From JAGOPO01 sp038065515 (GTDB taxonomy: Bacteria > Patescibacteriota > Minisyncoccia > 2-02-FULL-40-12 > GWA2-44-9), in contig JBBTQV010000016.1 of the NCBI GenBank assembly GCA_038065515.1, positions 20,179 through 84,178 of the forward strand: a stretch of DNA of 64,000 bases, read 5' to 3'. A model generated the notes under the pieces. That model did no database searches. It was given only the letters and a program-made list of their open reading frames with translations, and had not been told where the DNA came from. Shown here piece by piece: positions 8,644 through 17,412 of the stretch. Both the position numbers and the translations under genes were made by a program. The stretch's first letter is position 1, and every line of letters starts with the position of its first letter.

Positions 8644-9317
8644 CTGTCAATGGGCACCATTGACAGATCGTCGGTGGCGCATTTATCTGATCGATACTCT
8701 TCAATAAATTTCGAGTATCCCGCTCGATCTGGGAACTGGCTAAGAATAATGTCTTTTTCACACCATTCGCCATTCCCCTCCCCAAAGTATTCCCCACAAC
8801 TACTCCATTGATACGCTGCTGAATTTTTCACTAGACCATCCTTGCAGGGGTTATTATGTATATATGCCGAGAGATTTTTGAGATATTGATTATCTCCGAT
8901 ATTTCTTTGCTTAAATTGGTCTTGGAATATGTGGCCGACTCTTTTGTGTTTCAGATTGAAATATTTTGAATAGCTTGTGCAAATTCTCATCATGAGAACG
9001 CTCGTAGGAATTTCTTTGTTCTGTCCGATTAATAAGTGAAAATGATTCGGCATGAGACAATATGCGATAAGTGAAAATGCCCCCACCGGGAGCGAATGCA
9101 TTCTCCGTGGTAATTTATTACGATCGGGATAAATATTCTGGACAAGTCGGAGTAAAAAGAATTGATAATCAGCGGAATCAAGAAAAATATCCTGCCTTGC
9201 GTTCCCCCGATTATAAATATGAAAATACCCACCCGGCACAGAATCTTTGTAGTCGCGATCATTCATATGCCCGATACTAGAGTGTTTTCTGACGCTGTCA
9301 ATGGTGCCCATTGCCAT
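8640..9317 (-). CDS. REP-associated tyrosine transposase (Y1/IS200-like)
   Basis: Y1 HUH transposase of the RAYT class. The HUH motif is in MPNHFHLLI, the catalytic tyrosine is in CTSYSKYFN and the C-terminal part is IHNNPCKDGLV..YQWSSCGEY. The open frame can start at 9317, but the conserved protein begins at the ATG at 9266 (MNDRDYK), giving about 208 residues; I favour 9266. The frame starts and ends inside REP-like hairpins. RAYTs nick and move REP palindromes in single-stranded DNA. The AT-rich composition contrasts with its neighbours and points to recent arrival in the glycosyltransferase block. Confidence 0.88.
   Translation of the reverse strand: MAMGTIDSVRKHSSIGHMNDRDYKDSVPGGYFHIYNRGNARQDIFLDSADYQFFLLRLVQNIYPDRNKLPRRMHSLPVGAFSLIAYCLMPNHFHLLIGQNKEIPTSVLMMRICTSYSKYFNLKHKRVGHIFQDQFKQRNIGDNQYLKNLSAYIHNNPCKDGLVKNSAAYQWSSCGEYFGEGNGEWCEKDIILSQFPDRAGYSKFIEEYRSDKCATDDLSMVPIDR
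8642..8668. repeat. REP-like hairpin, transposase 3' end
   Basis: A perfect 12-bp inverted repeat (ATCTGTCAATGG / CCATTGACAGAT) with a 3-base loop. It covers the last codons of the transposase gene. Confidence 0.75.
9295..9315. repeat. REP-like hairpin, transposase 5' end
   Basis: CTGTCAATGG-TGC-CCATTG repeats the other end's hairpin in opposite orientation. The inner 6-bp arms are intact and the outer part has decayed. Confidence 0.65.
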
Positions 9318-9358
9318 CTAGGGTAGCTCGTGGCTCATAACAGCGCTAATAGGCCATG

Positions 9359-10435
9359 TTAGCTGTTCAGAAGCGTAGACATTTTCTTAACAAACACCGG
9401 AATATCGAAACGGTCGGCCTGACCCCGGCATACCGTTGGTAGCCACTTCATCCGGCTCGCACGGTCCACGGCCGCCATCAGAGACTCTTCGGTTTGTTCA
9501 TCAAAAAACACGCCGGTGATGCGGTCGATAATCGTTTCCAGTGCGCCGCCGCCGCGGTATGCGATGACGGGACGACCGGAAGCCATGGCTTCGAGCGGGA
9601 CAATGCCGAAATCCTCTTCCTGCGGGAACAGCACTGCACGGGCATCGCCGTACAGTACGGCAAGCTGTTCGTCAGTGATCGCGCCGATAAACTCGATGTT
9701 CGGTTTGGCCAGTGCGCGCAGGCGACGCTCTTCAACGCCGGTGCCCACGATTTTCAGCGGCCAACCCAGCCGGTTAAACGCACGAATGGCCAAATCAAAA
9801 TTCTTGTACGCCACCAGCCGTCCGACCATGAGCCAGTAACTTCCCGGCTTATGGCTGACCGCAAATTTCGAGACATTCACCGGCGGATACACCACAACGG
9901 AATCTTTTCCGTAGTATTTAGCGATACGCCGTTTCACACAATCGGATATGGCAATCCATTCGTCCACGCGCTCGGCGGCCTGGCGGTCCCACACGCGCAG
10001 GTACGACAATCCCAACGGCGCGAGCTTGCCGATAGGAATCGGATACCCGAACCGTTGTGCAAACCGCTGGCTGTCATCCCACAAAAACCGCGGAGGGGTG
10101 AGGCAGTAACAAATGTGCCGCGTGTGCGGCGCCGTAATCACGCCTTTGGCGAACGATGCCGATACCGACAGCACGGTGTCGAACGCGCCGGTATCAAACT
10201 GCTCGATAGCCAGCGGCATCAGCGGTGAATACAAGTGGTGCCACCGCCGTGCAAACGGCAGGCGCTGGAGAAACGATGTTCGTATTATTTTGCCGTCGAA
10301 CACTCCTCCGGTCATCGCGCGGTCGTAGAGTGTGGTGTAGATGGGCGCGTATGGCAACATCGTGCCGAGCACCTGCAGGACGCGTTCGGCGCCGCCGTAC
10401 TGATTCAGATATTCATGGATGATAGCGGCTTTCAT
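9359..10435 (-). CDS. GT4 family glycosyltransferase
   Basis: A 358-residue GT-B enzyme beginning MKAAIIHEYLNQYGGAERV, the acceptor-side signature of mannosyl- or rhamnosyl-type transferases near polysaccharide loci. The donor site is LFPQEEDFGIVPLEAMASGR (about residues 270-290), with the catalytic EX7E-type spacing. It should act in the cytoplasm on an undecaprenyl-linked acceptor. It belongs with the sugar transferase at 10886-12271. The exact sugar is unknown. Confidence 0.88.
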   Translation of the reverse strand: MKAAIIHEYLNQYGGAERVLQVLGTMLPYAPIYTTLYDRAMTGGVFDGKIIRTSFLQRLPFARRWHHLYSPLMPLAIEQFDTGAFDTVLSVSASFAKGVITAPHTRHICYCLTPPRFLWDDSQRFAQRFGYPIPIGKLAPLGLSYLRVWDRQAAERVDEWIAISDCVKRRIAKYYGKDSVVVYPPVNVSKFAVSHKPGSYWLMVGRLVAYKNFDLAIRAFNRLGWPLKIVGTGVEERRLRALAKPNIEFIGAITDEQLAVLYGDARAVLFPQEEDFGIVPLEAMASGRPVIAYRGGGALETIIDRITGVFFDEQTEESLMAAVDRASRMKWLPTVCRGQADRFDIPVFVKKMSTLLNS

Positions 10436-10483
10436 ATAAAATTAAACTTCAAGAATCAAATATCAAAATGACAATGAATAAAT

Positions 10484-10861
10484 CTAAATAGTTTTCTTCT
10501 TTTTGAGCGTCAAGATACTTGGACCCAATATGTTAGCAATTTCGGTAATTTCAGCGAGCAGGAGAGTTGCTTTTGATTCCGTAGCTTGCTTGGTGTCGCG
10601 TAACAATGCAAGCCAAAGTTTCGATTCATTCGCTGACTTCAGGGAATGGGTGAAGAAATTGATAAAATCCCGACGGGAGCTAGCCGCCGAAGCTTCGGTA
10701 TAGTTGGCAATAATACTCGTTCCGCTTCTTAACAACTGCTTCCCCATAACATCGCCAGAAGTACCTTTTGGCAGATGCTCAACAAAGCTCACGAGATTGA
10801 GAGTCCATTGATAGAGGCGTTTTTTGAACTCGTATTTGAATTTTGATGTGTCATTTTGCAT
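10484..10861 (-). CDS. Four-helix-bundle protein (23S rRNA IVP family)
   Basis: A 125-residue all-helical protein. LLRSGTSIIANYTEASAASS and the later LLAEITEIANILG match the S23/IVP four-helix-bundle family. This family was first found in intervening sequences of 23S rRNA genes but is also common as lone genes in CPR genomes. Function is unsettled. The gene is clearly more AT-rich than the glycosyltransferases around it and is flanked by AT-rich inverted sequences, suggesting insertion. Confidence 0.85.
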   Translation of the reverse strand: MQNDTSKFKYEFKKRLYQWTLNLVSFVEHLPKGTSGDVMGKQLLRSGTSIIANYTEASAASSRRDFINFFTHSLKSANESKLWLALLRDTKQATESKATLLLAEITEIANILGPSILTLKKKKTI

Positions 10862-10885
10862 TTTGATATTTTATTTTTGATTTCT

Positions 10886-12271
10886 CTACACTGCCGAACG
10901 GTCCCACAACATCCGCGCGGCGGTGCGCACCATGATGCGAACATCCAGCCAGAGCGTCCAGTTCTCGATATAAAATGTGTCAAGCGCGACCTCGTCTTCA
11001 AACGGCAGGTCACTTGCACCGCTCACCTGTGCGAGTCCTGTAGCGCCGGCTTTGATTGCCAGCACCTTGCGGTGATGTTTTTCATATTTCGCGATTTCGT
11101 CGGACTGATGCGGACGCGGACCCACCAGGCTGATGTCTCCGGTGAGCACATTCATGAATTGCGGCAATTCGTCGAGTCGTGTGTGACGGATAAACTTGCC
11201 GACTTTTGTGATACGCGGATCGTCGCGCATCTTAAACAGCGGGCCGTCTGCGCGTTCATTGCGCGCTGCCAACAATGGTTTGAGCTCTTCAGCATTCTCA
11301 ACCATACTCCGAAACTTATACAGACCGAATGAATGTCCCCGCGACACGCGGTACAAACGCACCAGTACCGGCCCCGCAGTTTCCCATTTGATTGCAAATG
11401 ACACGACGGCAAATACCGGCGATAACAACACAAGCGCCACCATACTGCCGATGATATCAATGATACGCTTGAACACCTTCCCCCACCCATCCAACGCCGT
11501 ACACCGCAATTCGACGACCGGGATGCGCCCGATGGCATCTACATCGTAGTGCGTGGTGAGCGTCTGATAGATGTTCGGAACAAATTTAAAAATGATATGG
11601 CGTTCGTGACAAAAGTCCACAAGGCTGACGATGCGGTCCGCCGGATAATCGGGGTTCGCCAATAGGACCTCATCCACTCCCGGATTGCCGATGGATGCCG
11701 CAATTTCGGAAAGATCCGGATCATCAAGGCGCTTCACGACACGCCAGCCTAAACCGCGGTCTGCGGCCATCGTTTGTTCGAGTTGGCGGGTCACGCGGTC
11801 GTTGCCGATAAGTAGTATACGGTGAACGCCGATATTATACCGGGCCATCAGCCGCCGCTGCACGCTCCGCAAGACAAGCCGTCCGACTGAAATCATCGCC
11901 GTCGCCAATACCCAATAACCAATAACTAAAAAGCGTGAGTTAAACGCCTCCGCGCGTACAAAAATCACAAGAATGACTATCATCATCGCCGCACTGGACG
12001 CGACGATGATGCGGGCGGTCTCCTGCGGTACGGTCATCCGCAGTTTCATGGCATACAAACCGCTTGCGGCATACATCAGCACAAACAACACGGAGACCAC
12101 CAGTACAAGCCACACGAACCTATCCAGCGGAAGTTGCGGCCCGAAAAGCACCGGACGCCACGCATCCAGTACCCGGGTACGGAGAATATAAATGGCTACA
12201 CCGGCGGCCACAAGCACCAGAAAATCCAGTGGCACCCGGAGCACATTGAATATAAAATCACCCTTTTTCAT
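10886..12271 (-). CDS. Polyprenyl-phosphate sugar-1-phosphate transferase
   Basis: A 461-residue protein of the WbaP/WcaJ type. The N-terminal half has about four membrane helices (residues 10-110) and a nucleotide-binding-like domain (about 140-250). The C-terminal half is the Bac_transf domain: FKRIIDIIGSMVALVLLSP, LYKFRSM, TRLDELPQFMNVLTGDISLVGPRP and KAGATGLAQVSG. It puts the first sugar phosphate on undecaprenyl phosphate, which starts a surface glycan. The two GT4 enzymes downstream would then extend the chain. Confidence 0.92.
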   Translation of the reverse strand: MKKGDFIFNVLRVPLDFLVLVAAGVAIYILRTRVLDAWRPVLFGPQLPLDRFVWLVLVVSVLFVLMYAASGLYAMKLRMTVPQETARIIVASSAAMMIVILVIFVRAEAFNSRFLVIGYWVLATAMISVGRLVLRSVQRRLMARYNIGVHRILLIGNDRVTRQLEQTMAADRGLGWRVVKRLDDPDLSEIAASIGNPGVDEVLLANPDYPADRIVSLVDFCHERHIIFKFVPNIYQTLTTHYDVDAIGRIPVVELRCTALDGWGKVFKRIIDIIGSMVALVLLSPVFAVVSFAIKWETAGPVLVRLYRVSRGHSFGLYKFRSMVENAEELKPLLAARNERADGPLFKMRDDPRITKVGKFIRHTRLDELPQFMNVLTGDISLVGPRPHQSDEIAKYEKHHRKVLAIKAGATGLAQVSGASDLPFEDEVALDTFYIENWTLWLDVRIMVRTAARMLWDRSAV

Positions 12272-12328
12272 GAGATGGGGTCAGGATTCATCTGGCTGGG
12301 TATACCACAAATACCGACCACTCTCAAT

Positions 12329-12365
12329 GCAAAACCCTCACTTAATGATTAAGTGAGGGTTTTGC
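12329..12365. terminator. Intrinsic terminator downstream of rnpB
   Basis: A perfect 17-bp stem (12329-12345 with 12349-12365) and a 3-base TGA loop. T-rich flanks occur on the minus side. It would end the rnpB transcript. Confidence 0.75.
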
Positions 12366-12478
12366 GCCTGCCTGCCGGCAGGGTCGGTGCGTGCGATAAG
12401 CCGAGTTCTGTCCCCCATCATGTCGCCATGGTGGGGGGACCGTCATTTATCTGCGATGTGTGTTGCCACACACCTGTA

Positions 12479-12510
12479 GCCCACCTTCGCTCTTGCGAGC
12501 TTCGGCGGAC
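12479..12510. repeat. Dispersed palindrome variant inside rnpB
   Basis: Read on the minus strand this is GTCCGCC-GAAGC-(TCGCAAGA)-GCGAA-GGTGGGC, a relative of the 26-bp GC palindrome found at 12536, 22373 and 34750. It would form a peripheral hairpin of the RNA. Confidence 0.55.
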
Positions 12511-12535
12511 AATAGCGTACGAACTTTTCGCTGTG

Positions 12536-12561
12536 CCCTCCATAGCTTTAGCGACGGAGGG
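12536..12561. repeat. 26-bp GC palindrome inside rnpB
   Basis: Arms CCCTCC/GGAGGG around a core containing AGCTTTAGCG. It has the same length and layout as the copies at 22373-22398 and 34750-34775. Confidence 0.7.
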
Positions 12562-12930
12562 AATCAACGCTGTACTTGCACTCCGGTAAGGATTTAGCCG
12601 TTTCACCCCCGGTCTTGTTACCCGCGACCGGGATTGAGCGTAGCCTCCGATAGAATCGATGGCCCTGGGTCAGCTCTCCTGCACCTTTCGGCGCAGATCG
12701 TCTCTGCTCGCACCTCTTGGCTTGCGCCAGACGGGAATTACCCGCTACCATTCTCAGTGCCATGTGGCACCGTAGTGCTCGGACTTTCCTCACTCAGCCT
12801 TGCGGCCAGGCGCGACAGTCTGCACGCACCGACTCCTGTAGTATAGCACAGTTTTTATAGAAAAGCCAGCACTTGCCGATCTGGTGCCTACTACAATAAT
12901 ACTAGACTAGCAATTACAAGGGGCTCGTAT

Positions 12931-12959
12931 TTGACATTCCTTAGTTTGTATGCTATGAT
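12931..12959 (+). promoter_or_regulatory. Consensus promoter of the 174-residue orphan gene
   Basis: TTGACA (12931-12936), 17-base spacer and TATGAT (12954-12959) preceded by TGC (extended -10). A GGAGG site lies at about 12987-12991. Confidence 0.85.
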
Positions 12960-12997
12960 GAACATAGTTCCATTCTGGAACATTTTGGAGGTACGCG

Positions 12998-13522
12998 ATG
13001 GGCATTTTCAGTGTGTTCAGCGGTATCAGCCGCGACAACCTGGCCGAGAAGCTCGGGTTGCTGGGTCAAGACCTAGATCGTCGCATCGACGCCAAGGCCG
13101 AAGAGTTTGAAGCCGAGAACGGTCCGAATCCTCTGGCAATCCTAGCCGCCATTAGCCAGGTCGAGTCGGAATTACTGGAGGAGCACTACACCGGCACGAA
13201 CATCAAGCAGCTTCACCAGAAGTGGATAGTCATCATGGAGACCATGTACTTCAAGAGGGTCGCGGTGATCAAGGACGATCCGTCCGTCTTCTTGCACTTC
13301 TCCGTGAAGGATGGCATCAGGAAGTTCATCAAAGATCGGTACCGCGAACTAAGCGCAACGGTGGAGTACTCGATGCTCCCCATGCTGGCGCTCGTCGATC
13401 GGGCCATGCTGGAATGTATGGCCAGCGGAGCACCAAAGGGACAAGACTTTGGCGCTTGGGTCCGTGAGGTCTGCCACTCGGGATACAAAGCAAAGGAGGA
13501 AGTCCTCAATCATCGTCTCTGA
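12998..13522 (+). CDS. Orphan hypothetical protein, mostly helical
   Basis: A 174-residue soluble protein without signal peptide or membrane helix. Predicted helices fill most of it (for example DNLAEKLGLLGQDLDRRIDAK and HFSVKDGIRKFIKDRYRE). No family is recognised. The gene is a cassette with a consensus extended -10 promoter, a GGAGG site 7 bases before ATG and a terminator about 12 bases after the stop, inserted between rnpB and a minus-strand operon. Confidence 0.75.
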   Translation: MGIFSVFSGISRDNLAEKLGLLGQDLDRRIDAKAEEFEAENGPNPLAILAAISQVESELLEEHYTGTNIKQLHQKWIVIMETMYFKRVAVIKDDPSVFLHFSVKDGIRKFIKDRYRELSATVEYSMLPMLALVDRAMLECMASGAPKGQDFGAWVREVCHSGYKAKEEVLNHRL

Positions 13523-13533
13523 ATCTGTCGCGC

Positions 13534-13566
13534 AACGCCCCGGGGTTTCCGGGGCGTTCTTATTCA
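13534..13566 (+). terminator. Intrinsic terminator
   Basis: A 10-bp stem (AACGCCCCGG, 13534-13543, with CCGGGGCGTT, 13549-13558), loop GGTTT, then CTTATTC. Confidence 0.75.
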
Positions 13567-13567
13567 T

Positions 13568-13939
13568 CTACTTCTGTGCGACTTGTCCCGCTAATTTCTT
13601 GCCCTCTTCTTCAGGGTCAGCCTCGTCTTCCTCAATCAGAAAAGCTTCTGCTTTATCGTCCTCAATAAGCTCATCCTCTACGGCATTCATTTCATCCACA
13701 ATACCGGTTGCCATCGTGACAGTAGCTGCGGCAATATCTTTCTCGGCTTCGGCGATGCGGGCATCCAGTCCGAAACTTTCGAGCTTCTGCGAGTCCTCGT
13801 CGATGCCGGCTGATAGGCCACCGAGTGCGGCCTCATAAAGCGCCAGCTTCTCGCGCAGTTCGTCAGCAAGCTGTTCCAACCCCCGAATTGCTTTTGCGTC
13901 CCGCTTTGTCATGACTTGTTGTGAGTGTATAGCGGTCAT
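13568..13939 (-). CDS. Acidic coiled-coil hypothetical protein
   Basis: A 123-residue protein with a coiled-coil middle (LEQLADELREKLALYEAALG) and a strongly acidic tail (VEDELIEDDKAEAFLIEEDE). The start at 13939 overlaps the stop of the 821-residue gene by one base; Met10 is an alternative. It is the last gene of a four-gene block of helical proteins. No family recognised. Confidence 0.65.
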   Translation of the reverse strand: MTAIHSQQVMTKRDAKAIRGLEQLADELREKLALYEAALGGLSAGIDEDSQKLESFGLDARIAEAEKDIAAATVTMATGIVDEMNAVEDELIEDDKAEAFLIEEDEADPEEEGKKLAGQVAQK

Positions 13940-16404
13940 TATTTATTTACTTTAGCTGCAAAGAGGTCTCTGCTTGCCTTAAACTTCTTCATCGTGTTCG
14001 GTGATAGCCGGAGCTGTTGGTATTTCTGCGTCAGGTCCAATAGCTGCTGCCGTGTCGGAATGCCATCCTGATGCAACCGGGCCTGCTCGGATGCGACGAA
14101 CGCAACAAACTCGTCCGGTTTTTCAATCACAAGCTCCACATTGTACGCATTCCATCGCTTCACAAAGTCAGCCGGTTGCCATTCTTCTGCCATGCGTTGC
14201 TCCCTATTGGGCCCCTCGGTCACCGTGGATTGCTCCGGACCCGCTGTCGTTGCAATGCCCGCCTGCGGCGGTGCTTCAACGGTTGTGCGTTTCGGCCGTG
14301 TCAGACCTGCCGCCTCGGGGAATTTCATGCGCTGCGCGATGGTCTTCTGCTTCAGCTCCCATGTATCTATCCCCGCCTGTGCGCGCGCCAGCGGAGCCCG
14401 TGCTTTCGCTACACTCTTATCGGCTTGCGCCTCAAGCCGTTCAAGACTTTTGACCTCCTGCTCAATTTCTTTGATAGCCCGCCGGGCACGGGAAGACATG
14501 AACATCGAACTTCGTTTTCCCGCATCTGCCTTTGCAACTGCGAGCTTCTTAAGCGCATCCTGACGCAACGCCGAAAGATTCTTCCGAACATCCATTGCTG
14601 CGGCTTCTTTGCTTTTCAACACCGTAGCCAACTCCCGGTACGGTTCCAGCTCGCGTTCGTAGCGTTCGGATACCTGCCGTTGTAAATCATTATGTTTCTC
14701 CTGCCAGCGATGTCGGACCGATTCATATTTGTCGACACGGGATTCGCATGTATTCGCATGTTTTTGCCATGCCCGGACCCGATTCGCATAAAACAATTTC
14801 ATAGGCCATCCGGCGTCCTGGGCTGTTGCTTCCCAGTTCGATAACTTGTTGTTCGCCCGATTCAATAGTCCTTGTGTGCGGACCTGTTGCATCATGCGCA
14901 CCTCTGCCATCTGCCGGTGGAATACCGATTCCAAACGCGGGGCAAGTGTATCAAGCCATGGCTTTGTCCCGCTCTTTTCGACCGCCCAGTCCAGTGCTCC
15001 GCGCACATAATCAAACGGGCTGATGTATTCGTGAAGAGGTTTTTGTTCCGGTGCTTCTTTTTCTTTTTGTGCGGGCCGCTCGACTGGTTCAGGTGCGGGT
15101 GGTTGGGGTTCCTTCAGTTCACTTATTTTCGCTTCTGCCGCTTCGCGCGCCACTTGTATCTCGGGAGACAGCGGTACATTTACCCTCTCGGAACCGACTT
15201 CTTTTTTCCCCGGTACTTCCGATGGGCCCCGTTCTTGCCGTAAAATATTCAGTGATTCATCGGGTGATGGTGCTACGACTTCCGGTGAGACCGACAGGGA
15301 AGCAGCTTCTTGCTCAAGAAGATTCCTGACCTTTTCCCGCAAGCCGCCGGCCGGAGTTATGTATTGAAGCATTTCCTGAACTGCCAAAAGATTTCCTTTT
15401 TCTTTGCGGAATGTGTCGCGGATGTCTGTGATGTTTCCGATCAGTTCGTCGGCTTTGTAAGGCTTACCGGTAGTGCCGATGACTTCCCCTGCCGTGATGA
15501 GTAATTCGCGCAACTGATCAAATGACTGCGCTACTGAAAAGTCTGGGCCCTTCTCAATCTTTCCCCTAGGCACTTCAACCAGTTCGGGTTTTGGTTCCTC
15601 TATCGTTTCCATCCGCGGGGGGCGGCCCTCCGCATTGACCTCCAATACACGGGCGCTTACCTTGCCCTCGGTAACGACATCACCAACCCGCGAACCAGTC
15701 GGATGCTCTGGTTCATTTTTCTCGCCAAATTGGAACCACTTATTTTGTGCTTCTACGGCAATGGCCTGGGCTGATTTTGCCTCGGGACTGTCCATGCCAA
15801 GTCTCCTTTCAATTTCGTACAGCTTTTGAAAAGCTTTCTTGCGTATATCATTCAGACGATCCTTTTCTGGTTCTTCCCTAGCCTCCTTCTCCTCAAGAGC
15901 ATCACTGTATTGTTGTGTTAACTTTGTGAGCCGTCGAACTTCTTGCGGTTTCTTTTCGGCTTCGGCGCGTTTCAAGGCCGCCTCCGCGCTTTCATATTCT
16001 TCTTCAATTGAACCGAGCGTTTTCTTTTCACCCGAAAATTCGGCTGCCTTTGCTTTCAGGCCCCTCTCATACGCTATGCGGGCTTCTTCTATCTCGTTCT
16101 TTGCCGTTTCTTTTGCGGCTACATCCGGTGATGGCGTTGCATCAACACGATGCTTGGCGTCTTCGGCTTTCGATTCGACGCTCCGGTCAATCTGTTCGGG
16201 AGTGGACGGCTGTTCTCCGAATTCCTTCCATGATGCTTCTTCCCGTATACGCCATTGCTCTTCACTTTGTCGCGCCTCCTCCATATCTTCTTTGTGAGAC
16301 GACTCTTCCATTGCCGCAAGCCGCACTACCGGACGCGACATGCGGTACGGCGGATGCGGGATTTCAAGTTCTTCGAGAATATTGTTGGTCATGTTATTAT
16401 GCAC
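13939..16404 (-). CDS. Large coiled-coil hypothetical protein
   Basis: 821 residues, no signal peptide and no membrane helix. Long charged helical stretches rich in E, K, A and R cover about 30-260 and 500-700 and should form coiled coils. Proline-rich breaks occur near 395 and 450. The C-terminal 80 residues (EEWQPADFVKRWNAYNVELV and beyond) look globular. Such architecture suits a structural or scaffolding role, but nothing identifies one. It overlaps the gene before it by 8 bases and the one after it by 1, so the three are translated as a unit. Confidence 0.65.
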   Translation of the reverse strand: MHNNMTNNILEELEIPHPPYRMSRPVVRLAAMEESSHKEDMEEARQSEEQWRIREEASWKEFGEQPSTPEQIDRSVESKAEDAKHRVDATPSPDVAAKETAKNEIEEARIAYERGLKAKAAEFSGEKKTLGSIEEEYESAEAALKRAEAEKKPQEVRRLTKLTQQYSDALEEKEAREEPEKDRLNDIRKKAFQKLYEIERRLGMDSPEAKSAQAIAVEAQNKWFQFGEKNEPEHPTGSRVGDVVTEGKVSARVLEVNAEGRPPRMETIEEPKPELVEVPRGKIEKGPDFSVAQSFDQLRELLITAGEVIGTTGKPYKADELIGNITDIRDTFRKEKGNLLAVQEMLQYITPAGGLREKVRNLLEQEAASLSVSPEVVAPSPDESLNILRQERGPSEVPGKKEVGSERVNVPLSPEIQVAREAAEAKISELKEPQPPAPEPVERPAQKEKEAPEQKPLHEYISPFDYVRGALDWAVEKSGTKPWLDTLAPRLESVFHRQMAEVRMMQQVRTQGLLNRANNKLSNWEATAQDAGWPMKLFYANRVRAWQKHANTCESRVDKYESVRHRWQEKHNDLQRQVSERYERELEPYRELATVLKSKEAAAMDVRKNLSALRQDALKKLAVAKADAGKRSSMFMSSRARRAIKEIEQEVKSLERLEAQADKSVAKARAPLARAQAGIDTWELKQKTIAQRMKFPEAAGLTRPKRTTVEAPPQAGIATTAGPEQSTVTEGPNREQRMAEEWQPADFVKRWNAYNVELVIEKPDEFVAFVASEQARLHQDGIPTRQQLLDLTQKYQQLRLSPNTMKKFKASRDLFAAKVNK

Positions 16405-16669
16405 CGATGCTCGCTTTGATGCGTTCTATTTCTTCCTGTGCACCTGCGGCCTGTTGTGACTTTGCCTGTGCAAGATAATCGACAACAATAGCGTCCATTT
16501 TGTCGATGGCCAGCTTCGCAAGGCGCTTGCGCTCTTCCAGTGATACCTCCATCGCTGCGCTTCCGGTAACCGCCGGTTTCTGCGTTAGTTCGTCAAGTTT
16601 CGCCAAAATATCGGCGCCCAATGCTTGGGCTTGCGCGCCCACATCCTGAACTGCCGGTTCGTCTGGCAT
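16397..16669 (-). CDS. Small helical hypothetical protein
   Basis: 90 residues with two helices (DILAKLDELTQ and SLEERKRLAKLAIDKMDAIVV). It overlaps the start of the 821-residue gene by 8 bases. A TATACT box at 16683-16678 stands 8 bases before the ATG, implying a leaderless or nearly leaderless message. No family recognised. Confidence 0.6.
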   Translation of the reverse strand: MPDEPAVQDVGAQAQALGADILAKLDELTQKPAVTGSAAMEVSLEERKRLAKLAIDKMDAIVVDYLAQAKSQQAAGAQEEIERIKASIGA

Positions 16670-16722
16670 ATGGATACAGTATACCCCGCTCTTGTGGCGG
16701 GGTCGCGTACCAACTGTGGATA

Positions 16723-17397
16723 CTATTTTAGCCGGAATGCCCCGGCAAGGGTCGCCAGTAAGCCTTTCTTCGCGGATTGAGCCGGTCCTTTTTGCATCTG
16801 CACAATCGCCACATGCGCTACGGCGGGAGCATGCTCCGTGGCATGCGACACCGCCGCCAGCACAGCGGAGCCGACCCGCGCCAGCCGTTCGTCTTCGACG
16901 CGCTGCACGAGCGATGAAAGCGTCGCGATTCGCGTTCGCATATCGCGGCGTTGGTCTATGGTTAGCATGTGTTGGACGGAGGCATACGAAACTTTTACGC
17001 GATGATGGAGGTCACGGACAGCCGAAAGGTCAATCTGCTGCATTGTGGCCGGATATTCGGTGCGCAGCTTATTGATCAATCCCATCAGCGCACGCCGCTC
17101 CTTTGATTGGGCCGGTGCCTCTGCCTGTTCATCCAGTTCCTGAAGCTTCTCCTGTGCGGCATCCAAACCATCATGAAGCATCTGAAGCTTTGCCTTCGTC
17201 AATTTGTTCTTCAGCGCAAACTCGAATGCCGATTCAAGAGACACGACATCCGCCAGAATATGCCGGACCTGTTCGTCATAAAGCTCCAACGGAATCAGAA
17301 TGCGCGGCTCTTCAGGCGTTTTGACCGTTTGCCATTCAGCTTTCAGCGCTCGTATCTTCCGCTCGATTTCCGATTCGATATGTTCCGGGCTCGTCAT
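16723..17397 (-). CDS. Helical hypothetical protein
   Basis: A 224-residue, almost wholly helical protein. The first 20 residues (SEIERKIRALKAEWQTVK) and residues 60-95 look like coiled coil. The C-terminus is a small hydrophobic segment. It heads the four-gene coiled-coil block. A TATAAT at 17412-17407 lies 9 bases before the ATG. Function unknown. Confidence 0.6.
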   Translation of the reverse strand: MTSPEHIESEIERKIRALKAEWQTVKTPEEPRILIPLELYDEQVRHILADVVSLESAFEFALKNKLTKAKLQMLHDGLDAAQEKLQELDEQAEAPAQSKERRALMGLINKLRTEYPATMQQIDLSAVRDLHHRVKVSYASVQHMLTIDQRRDMRTRIATLSSLVQRVEDERLARVGSAVLAAVSHATEHAPAVAHVAIVQMQKGPAQSAKKGLLATLAGAFRLK

Positions 17398-17412
17398 GAT
17401 GCTTTCATTATA

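Larger units (their letters stand above)
12383..12836 (-). ncRNA. rnpB: RNase P RNA (class A)
   Basis: The catalytic RNA of RNase P, which trims tRNA 5' leaders. P1 is a 12-bp pairing of GTCGGTGCGTGC with GCACGCACCGAC at the two ends. The universally conserved GAGGAAAGTCCGAGC lies near the 5' end (about 12774-12794) and ACAGAACTCGGCTTATCG near the 3' end. At about 454 nt it is longer than many class A RNAs. Part of the excess is two inserted palindromes (12479-12510 and 12536-12561). A TATACT box (12845-12840) sits just upstream. Confidence 0.95.

Noticed and set aside
12369..12846. Minus-strand frames within the rnpB region (e.g. 12548-12793)
   Set aside because: The conserved RNase P RNA core and P1 pairing explain the sequence; frames here are incidental.
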